Shown here: positions 60,101 through 64,000 of the stretch, piece after piece
How the letters are laid out: each line of letters opens with the position of its first letter
Position numbering within the stretch: position 1 is the first letter of the stretch
Assembly (NCBI RefSeq): GCF_000497045.1
Contig: NW_015961948.1
Location: 1,240,001 to 1,304,000 of the forward strand
Direction of reading: 5' to 3'
DNA length: 64,000 nucleotides
From: Kalmanozyma brasiliensis GHG001
Lineage: Eukaryota > Basidiomycota > Ustilaginomycetes > Ustilaginales
The notes under the pieces: generated by a model
Seen by the model: the letters and a program-made list of their open reading frames with translations, nothing else
Database searches by the model: none
What the model was told of the DNA's origin: nothing
Program-made: the position numbers and the translations under genes

Positions 60101-60263
60101 GCTCTCGACCTACCAGGAAGACTACCGCGTGCCACGACAGCACACGCGAGAGCATGCCTTTGGTGTGCGCTCCAACAGCATCCACCGCACCCGCCGTCGT
60201 GGAAGCGTCGCTAGCTCGACGATTGGTCGTCCCGAGATGATGAGCAATTCGGTCCTCCTTTAG
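57189..60263 (+). CDS. MSB2: Msb2-like signalling mucin
   Basis: A 1024-residue intronless protein. A signal peptide (MLVSLSLVLLVGTPVLADA) begins at residue 11. A dibasic LSKR near residue 53 could be a Kex2 site. Residues about 90-630 are Ser/Thr-rich, mucin-like and surely heavily O-mannosylated. Residues about 635-775 are a folded extracellular domain: GVLFKEDMQWTWVISQADLT, QIFAFMPDL, then ARTLYMAYVPTSSVEDIQAL, which resembles the Hkr1/Msb2 homology domain. One membrane helix (LIGVGCGLAGAFAVVAGGLIW, about 787-807) is followed by RNKRKG and a cytoplasmic tail of about 214 residues. In yeast Msb2 works with Sho1 and Cdc42 upstream of filamentous-growth MAPK; in smuts the homologue senses the plant surface for appressorium formation. 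Homology call from architecture and the HMH-like block. Confidence 0.8.
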   Translation: MVLFQPTFRLMLVSLSLVLLVGTPVLADANHGAAHADNAIRRHAARAGRLSKRFPPASSSDAHAASLDTRAGHHHDRYGTYGLTSDELDQLLAEEALQDSGSFDDSTTSSSRHHRFRTRTSARSQETDSATNARSSDLPTTTTSHSASRTSSSSSPANTADAESKSSSTSAHRSSSLSSSASADGDDASSSSSSSHSTHATPTSSTSDSASAPASTATASSSATSSSSSSSAGDSNTVASNSSTDGLGDLLGGLLGASSTSSSSVSRETADSSSDSPSATSSSRTPAATSSSASSDGQGSSSDDDDSPSTSKQSQSSQPDFFGFTSSPTRTSARISSTSAPTGLLQGLLPVVGSSSSASSSADASTADSSPTPAPSSSNSGSGSGSNANSDSDTDSNTGSSKDTTTKSGGLFSSLWGGGGFSSDDASPSSSSQGSTPTSSADGSNSNGDGSTISVSSGTNSASSTNDGTGSSTATSGSSSAVTTAPSSTSQASQSVPTGSGSTSAGTGSSSDGGSPSGSSGVPSSSASSSGAASSSVSSAPSSNASHASSAPASASTSSTSNPYWYANTQSLKLAPSTTSSSASSTQTGSQSSDNYDGNTDSGTSTASSSDGTGNGPATQDLPTTIVPSTSSYDQPANTTSIGVLFKEDMQWTWVISQADLTAQIFAFMPDLVGQPAGLETSKVSTVKLASYSPDSNDTATTETLSTARTLYMAYVPTSSVEDIQALIANTSSPFYTTAASGAPQQLASQVDPTFNILSVAGIVASGAKQNAKTSSGETTDTPKLRNSLIGVGCGLAGAFAVVAGGLIWRNKRKGQDDVGADGKNGGISRAHTIRSFHGGLRETWAPGALDQHQGFNANGEMQQVWSPHGDMAMGHPSQPGYSHGDGFGGYVASDPFHDAAAGGAAGGYVNMNRSSRMTERSAYSDLSQMTEAQRIQYDYESSRRSYHSTSDQSGSHGSHSEHSADSNAGMLSTYQEDYRVPRQHTREHAFGVRSNSIHRTRRRGSVASSTIGRPEMMSNSVLL

Positions 60264-60550
60264 AACATTCTTTTCGTCTTTCCTTCTTTTGCCATTGGTG
60301 GAACTCGTGCCCCTTCGTCGTCACGGAAAACTTTTTTGATCTTTGTTCCTTCTGCGGGTTGCGTCGGTCTGGATACCGACGGCCTCGTGGAAGGTTTGCT
60401 GCTTTTCAATTCATACATTCTTTTGCCCTGTTCACGATTGTTTCGGTACGAAGATTCTGACTGCGGCTCGCGGCAACCCACACAGACGAAGCTGATGTAC
60501 GCAAGGATGAAATGCGCCTGTGATGATTGCGCTCGTCTGGTCTCTACGAC

Positions 60551-61081
60551 CTACTCCTTCTGGAACAGAAGCGACAGACCCATGATCCCTAGCAGGGCGT
60601 ACTTCAACTTCGGATAGTCGTTCAATGCGATGGTCACATACCCCACATAAGGCATATATCCTCTGACTCTCCCGACCATGTTGCTCCTCCTCATCCACCG
60701 TGCACCATGATATAGGGCGATATCGTCGCTCTCGTTGTTATCTCCCTTTGTGAGAATGAGCTGGTCTCCATCGGGTGCGTCGTGAGTCTCGATGATTCGA
60801 TGAACGATAGGGATGTCTGCTCCGGGCACCTTGTACACGGAAATGTCGCCGACTTTGAGCGGTCCACTGGGCATCGAGAGGAACAGCAGGTCGCCGCGGT
60901 AGAAGGCGGGCTCCATCGAGCCAGAGAGGACCACGACCACGGGCGACTCGGTGTCTGTCAGCACAGAGAGGCCTTTCCACATCGCCAGTGCGGTTGAGAC
61001 GACAGAGACGAAATTGAGGACCTGGTAGAGGATCGAGCGGAGACCTTGTCGACGCAGCGAGGCGAGCTCTTCTGCGAACAT
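60551..61081 (-). CDS. SEC11: Signal peptidase complex catalytic subunit Sec11
   Basis: A 176-residue intronless protein from ATG 61081, close to the usual 165-180 residues. After a cytosolic N-terminus ([12 protein letters not shown]) comes one membrane helix (residues about 17-40). The S26 peptidase boxes follow: [10 protein letters not shown] with catalytic Ser55, the strand [22 protein letters not shown] with catalytic His94 (the Ser-His pair of ER signal peptidases, where bacteria have Ser-Lys), and [10 protein letters not shown] with the conserved Asp residues. It cleaves signal peptides at the ER membrane. The C-terminal hydrophobic helix is also present. Assignment is secure. It is convergent with the mucin gene (287 bases) and divergent from the Rad60-like gene. 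Confidence 0.97.
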   Translation of the reverse strand: MFAEELASLRRQGLRSILYQVLNFVSVVSTALAMWKGLSVLTDTESPVVVVLSGSMEPAFYRGDLLFLSMPSGPLKVGDISVYKVPGADIPIVHRIIETHDAPDGDQLILTKGDNNESDDIALYHGARWMRRSNMVGRVRGYMPYVGYVTIALNDYPKLKYALLGIMGLSLLFQKE

Positions 61082-61692
61082 GCTTGCCTAGGATTTCCAC
61101 GCCGGGATGCGGCTTCGGATAAGGCGTGGTGAGAGAGGAGGTGACGAGGTGGACGCGATCGTAATCTATGCAAGCAGCGAATGTGTGCTGATATGCGAAC
61201 AGCAGCAGTAGGTCAAGCGACCTGTGAGGAGAGGGTAGGTGACGACAGCGAAGAGTGGACGATATCGAGAAGAAGGGAAGGGCGTCGTTGTGATGGTGTG
61301 ACTTTCGACGTGTCACTTTCGGCAGCGGGCTTCAGTGTCTCTCTCGGCCCGATCGGAGTGTGGGACCCCAAATCGGGGTGTCCAGAAACAAAGCTTTACG
61401 CCGCAAACAGGCGCGCGGTGGTTGAGTGTTGGTTTGGTTGGAAACTGAACCCTGAATCCAATCTAAACGCGCAGCAGCTGAGCTCAACCTTCCTTTCCTC
61501 ACCACGCCAACCTTGTCCTTCCTCGATTCTGTCACGCCTCATCTCGCCTTGCGCTCGCACTAGCTACATCTACGGTCTAGCCCCGCCCAAGACTTGTCAT
61601 CGACCTCCGTGTTTCTTCAGTCAAAGAGGCTGACGCAAGCGCGCACATCCGAACATCCGACTTCTCTCCCGCCGTCGCCAGCAGGACAAGTC
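61082..61692. promoter_or_regulatory. Divergent intergenic region (SEC11 / Rad60-like)
   Basis: About 610 bases between divergent ATGs. The Rad60-like frame stays open back to a TTG at 61594. I see no other gene or repeat here. Confidence 0.35.
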
Positions 61693-63213
61693 ATGGATGA
61701 CGACGACGTCGGATTCTTCGACCGCAGGCGCAAGCCGAGCAAGCCAAAGTCGAAACCAAAGGAAAAGCCCTTGACCAACTTGCCCAGCTCATCCGGTGCC
61801 AAGGCCGGATCAGCGTCAACTTCAGCGACGCAGGGTAGCTCCTCGGCAGCCGTAGCCTCGAGCTCGCAGTCCGCAGCACCTGCGAAGTCTCCAGAAATCT
61901 CGTACGATCACTATGAGATATTCACTTTAGGAGGAGACAAGGATGACAACGATGACGAGGAAGAGACGGTCATGTCAAGCAGCGATGTATACAACAGCGA
62001 TGACAGCGACGCTCCCAAGACACGTCAACCCAAGCGTCGCAAACACAAGCACGTCACCAACCTATCCGGCTGGGCATTAGAGGCCATCAATCGGCATGCG
62101 TCACAGGAGCCTTCATCTTCTTCATCAGCCACTACCTTCTTTGATGCTCGATCCGAGCTCAACAGCACCGGAGGCACCTCGACCGATCTCGAGAAAGCCG
62201 GCAGCACGAAACAAGCCAACGGTGTTCCAAGCGGGAGGAAGAGGGAGGACAGTCTCACACCACCGCCTCAAGTATCGCCGGAAAAGAAAGCAATGGCGCT
62301 CGACTTGGTCGACCGCACCATGGGAAGCAAGTTCAAACTTTCGACCTCCGCCGTCGCAGCAGGCCCTTCCAGCACCAACGCCGCTTCGGCCTCAAATCGG
62401 GTCACCAGGAGTACTCGCAGCTCTGCGACACCAGCATTCGGTCAAGATCCTGCTCCAATATCGACTCAAGGGCCATCATCAGCGATCGCCGGAGCCGAAG
62501 CGCCAGATGACGTTGACGCGGCAAACGAGGTCGACTTCTGCCCAGAACTCGCGCGCTTGCTGCCCGGAGAGAAGAACAGACGCATTCGCGAGCAAGCGAA
62601 AGCGAGACTCGAAGAGAAACGCAAACAGCAAGAGCTGGAACGCACCCGTCAGCAGGCTGCTTCTCAAGCCTCAGCCTCTTCGTCGCAACGAGGCGCTCAA
62701 TTTGCCCGAGTTCAATCAGCCCCGCAGGCGAGAATAGCCGAAGCGATCGAGGTGAATGACGGCAACGACACCGATAACAGTGTCGAGTTGGTAGGAAGAC
62801 CCATCAGGAGGGCGAGCGCCTCACCGCGTCGCAGCCGCTCATCCGGTCAGGCACACGACGCAGTCATTGTCATTGACGACTCGGACGACGAGCCAGCGCC
62901 ATCAGCCACGGTTTCCAGACCGAATGGGACCAATGCCAAGAGGACTTCGCCAAGTCCACCGCCAGCAGAGACACCAGGCGAGACGCTCAGTCTCACCATT
63001 CAGTCGAAGGCCGGATCATTAGTGGTCAATGTCACGCCAACAACGCTTCTGTCTCGACTTGTCCAGCACTTTCACGAAAAGAAGGAACTCGGCGATTCTG
63101 TCAAGGTCGATTCCATCAAGATCTCGTTCGACGGCGAACCGGTCAAACAGAGTCAGACAGTGGGTGATATGGGAGTAGAGGACGAAGACCAGATCGACTT
63201 CTCTTGGTCTTGA
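61693..63213 (+). CDS. Rad60/Esc2/NIP45-like protein with SUMO-like domain
   Basis: The ORF opens with a TTG at 61594; ATG 61693 (MDDDDVGFFDRRRKP) gives 506 residues. The N-terminal two thirds are acidic and disordered, with the small conserved beginning DDVGFFDRR and a helix-forming segment RIREQAKARLEEKRKQQ. SUMO-interacting-motif-like patches occur, notably AVIVIDDSDDE and NSVELVG. Residues about 430-506 form a ubiquitin/SUMO-like domain (LSLTIQSKAGSLVVNVTPTT, then SIKISFDGEPV, VGDMGVEDEDQIDFS), ending without a diglycine, so it is not conjugatable. This is the Rad60-Esc2-NIP45 design; these proteins bind Ubc9 and SUMO and help the Smc5/6 pathway in replication and recombination repair. 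Usually there are two SLDs; I recognise only one with confidence. Confidence 0.72.
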   Translation: MDDDDVGFFDRRRKPSKPKSKPKEKPLTNLPSSSGAKAGSASTSATQGSSSAAVASSSQSAAPAKSPEISYDHYEIFTLGGDKDDNDDEEETVMSSSDVYNSDDSDAPKTRQPKRRKHKHVTNLSGWALEAINRHASQEPSSSSSATTFFDARSELNSTGGTSTDLEKAGSTKQANGVPSGRKREDSLTPPPQVSPEKKAMALDLVDRTMGSKFKLSTSAVAAGPSSTNAASASNRVTRSTRSSATPAFGQDPAPISTQGPSSAIAGAEAPDDVDAANEVDFCPELARLLPGEKNRRIREQAKARLEEKRKQQELERTRQQAASQASASSSQRGAQFARVQSAPQARIAEAIEVNDGNDTDNSVELVGRPIRRASASPRRSRSSGQAHDAVIVIDDSDDEPAPSATVSRPNGTNAKRTSPSPPPAETPGETLSLTIQSKAGSLVVNVTPTTLLSRLVQHFHEKKELGDSVKVDSIKISFDGEPVKQSQTVGDMGVEDEDQIDFSWS

Positions 63214-63491
63214 ATGTAGGGGGCGCGTGGTGGCATGAAAGCCACCAACAGCACGATATACCATAGCAATGTCACGGGTTCACACAGTTGGATGAGCAGC
63301 TGTCGATCGGAGCTCATCTCGATTCTTTCGAGGGAGACGGTCAAAACATTTGCATCAGACGCAGACACGACACACACACACAAACAGTCCTGAAGGGGGA
63401 TCTGGCAGTGCACTCGGCAACTGACAGGCTGTTCAGATTGGCGATTCGACCCGGTCCACCAAACTCGGTCGCGAGCGCCCCGGGCACGCTA

Positions 63492-64000
63492 TCACATGAT
63501 GATCCGGCCTTCAGCGTCGCACTTGACCAGACCGAAACAGCATTCGTCCTCCTTGAGCTTGAGCCCGTCCAAGTCTGTCTCCTTCGCCGTCGATACTGCC
63601 TGTAGAGCGGGGGCGGGCTTGTCACCGTCCACATCGCACTGTACGAAGCCGTAGCAGCAATCGTCCTCTTTCGGCTCGGATGCTGCCGCAGCTGTCGCAG
63701 CTACGGGTTTGTCGTCGGTCGCATTGGTCGAGCACGCGATTTTGCGCTCGGTGGCCTGATTCGCGTCGTTGCGAGGCGGGCAACACGACTTTTTCGCGGG
63801 TGCACATGTCGGGCTGTTCTTGGCCGGCGCCGCTTGTGGGATCGATCGATCCGCATACGCCTCTTCACCAAAACGTCCGCTGTCCCTCGGCGAATGAGCC
63901 AACCGTGCCCGCGGTGAATGTACCGACCCGTTCGCATACGGTGATGAGGACGAGGTGGGATACTGCGAAGGATACGAGTGATTCGGTGACGCTCCCGCTG
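63492..64000 (-). CDS. 3' part of an unrecognised Cys-rich protein (runs off the right edge)
   Basis: The frame ends at the TGA complementary to 63492-63494 and is open to the end of the window, with no ATG inside (the 136-residue segment begins with a TTG codon). The visible 168 or so residues start Ser/Pro/Tyr-rich (disordered), then carry KKSCCPP, and finish with two related Cys motifs: DDCCYGFVQCDVDG and DECCFGLVKCDAEG, followed by RIIM at the C-terminus. I do not recognise the family. A metal-responsive or metal-binding regulator is conceivable from the CC-x5-C pairs, but that is a guess without the N-terminal part. It is convergent with the Rad60-like gene (278 bases). Confidence 0.6.
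   Translation of the reverse strand, partial: AGASPNHSYPSQYPTSSSSPYANGSVHSPRARLAHSPRDSGRFGEEAYADRSIPQAAPAKNSPTCAPAKKSCCPPRNDANQATERKIACSTNATDDKPVAATAAAASEPKEDDCCYGFVQCDVDGDKPAPALQAVSTAKETDLDGLKLKEDECCFGLVKCDAEGRIIM

Overview
The window is nuclear DNA of a basidiomycete yeast or smut fungus, most likely Ustilaginales (Ustilago, Sporisorium or Moesziomyces type). The grounds are: compact GC-rich coding DNA with long, mostly intronless ORFs; proteins with long Ser/Ala/Pro-rich disordered segments; short GT-AG introns where introns occur; and a gene set (Msb2-type signalling mucin, division-1 chitin synthase, DUF4203 membrane protein, Zn2Cys6 regulators) typical of this group. Species assignment is inference. 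I see no rRNA, tRNA, transposon or CRISPR array.

Layout, left to right. 0.2-8.6 kb: an Air1/2-like zinc-knuckle protein of the TRAMP RNA-surveillance complex (+), an alpha-arrestin trafficking adaptor (-) and a DUF4203 multi-pass membrane protein (+). 9.1-10.5 kb: a secreted, extremely repetitive Gly/Asp/Glu/Lys protein (-), with a palindrome-rich cluster of GTGTC/GACAC motifs upstream. 11.9-14.5 kb: a Zn2Cys6 transcription factor (-), followed by a 2.9-kb stretch without a convincing gene. 17.5-21.8 kb: a 1435-residue protein (-) with a complete glycinamide ribonucleotide formyltransferase (Ade8-type) domain between a disordered N-terminal half and C-terminal gelsolin-like repeats; this is the most unusual object in the window.

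22.8-31.0 kb is a chromosome-biology block: histone H2A.Z (+, one 520-bp intron), a CCDC25/Jlp2 homologue (-), an Aurora kinase (+, two introns) and MSH5 (-). I rebuilt MSH5 as 21 exons and 20 introns that close in frame to 937 residues; most other genes here have no intron. 32.8-38.6 kb: a second Zn2Cys6 factor (+) with short upstream ORFs, and a chitin synthase (-). 39.5-54.5 kb: a WDR7/rabconnectin-3-beta-like V-ATPase regulator (-), an alpha/beta hydrolase (+), an MCT-type MFS transporter (-), an F-box-like protein (+) and Mediator subunit 16 (-). 57.2-64 kb: an Msb2-like signalling mucin behind a long pyrimidine-rich leader (+), the signal peptidase subunit Sec11 (-), a Rad60/Esc2-like SUMO-like-domain protein (+) and the 3' part of a Cys-rich gene that runs off the right edge (-).

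The genes do not form one pathway; most are housekeeping. Loose functional groups are cell surface and secretion (Msb2, Sec11, chitin synthase, repeat protein, arrestin), chromosome and meiosis functions (H2A.Z, Aurora, MSH5, Rad60-like) and transcription or RNA control (Med16, two zinc-cluster factors, Air1/2). Genes alternate strands, giving several very tight tail-to-tail pairs. Several long ORFs open with TTG or GTG; for these I moved the start to the first sensible in-frame ATG and say so in each entry.
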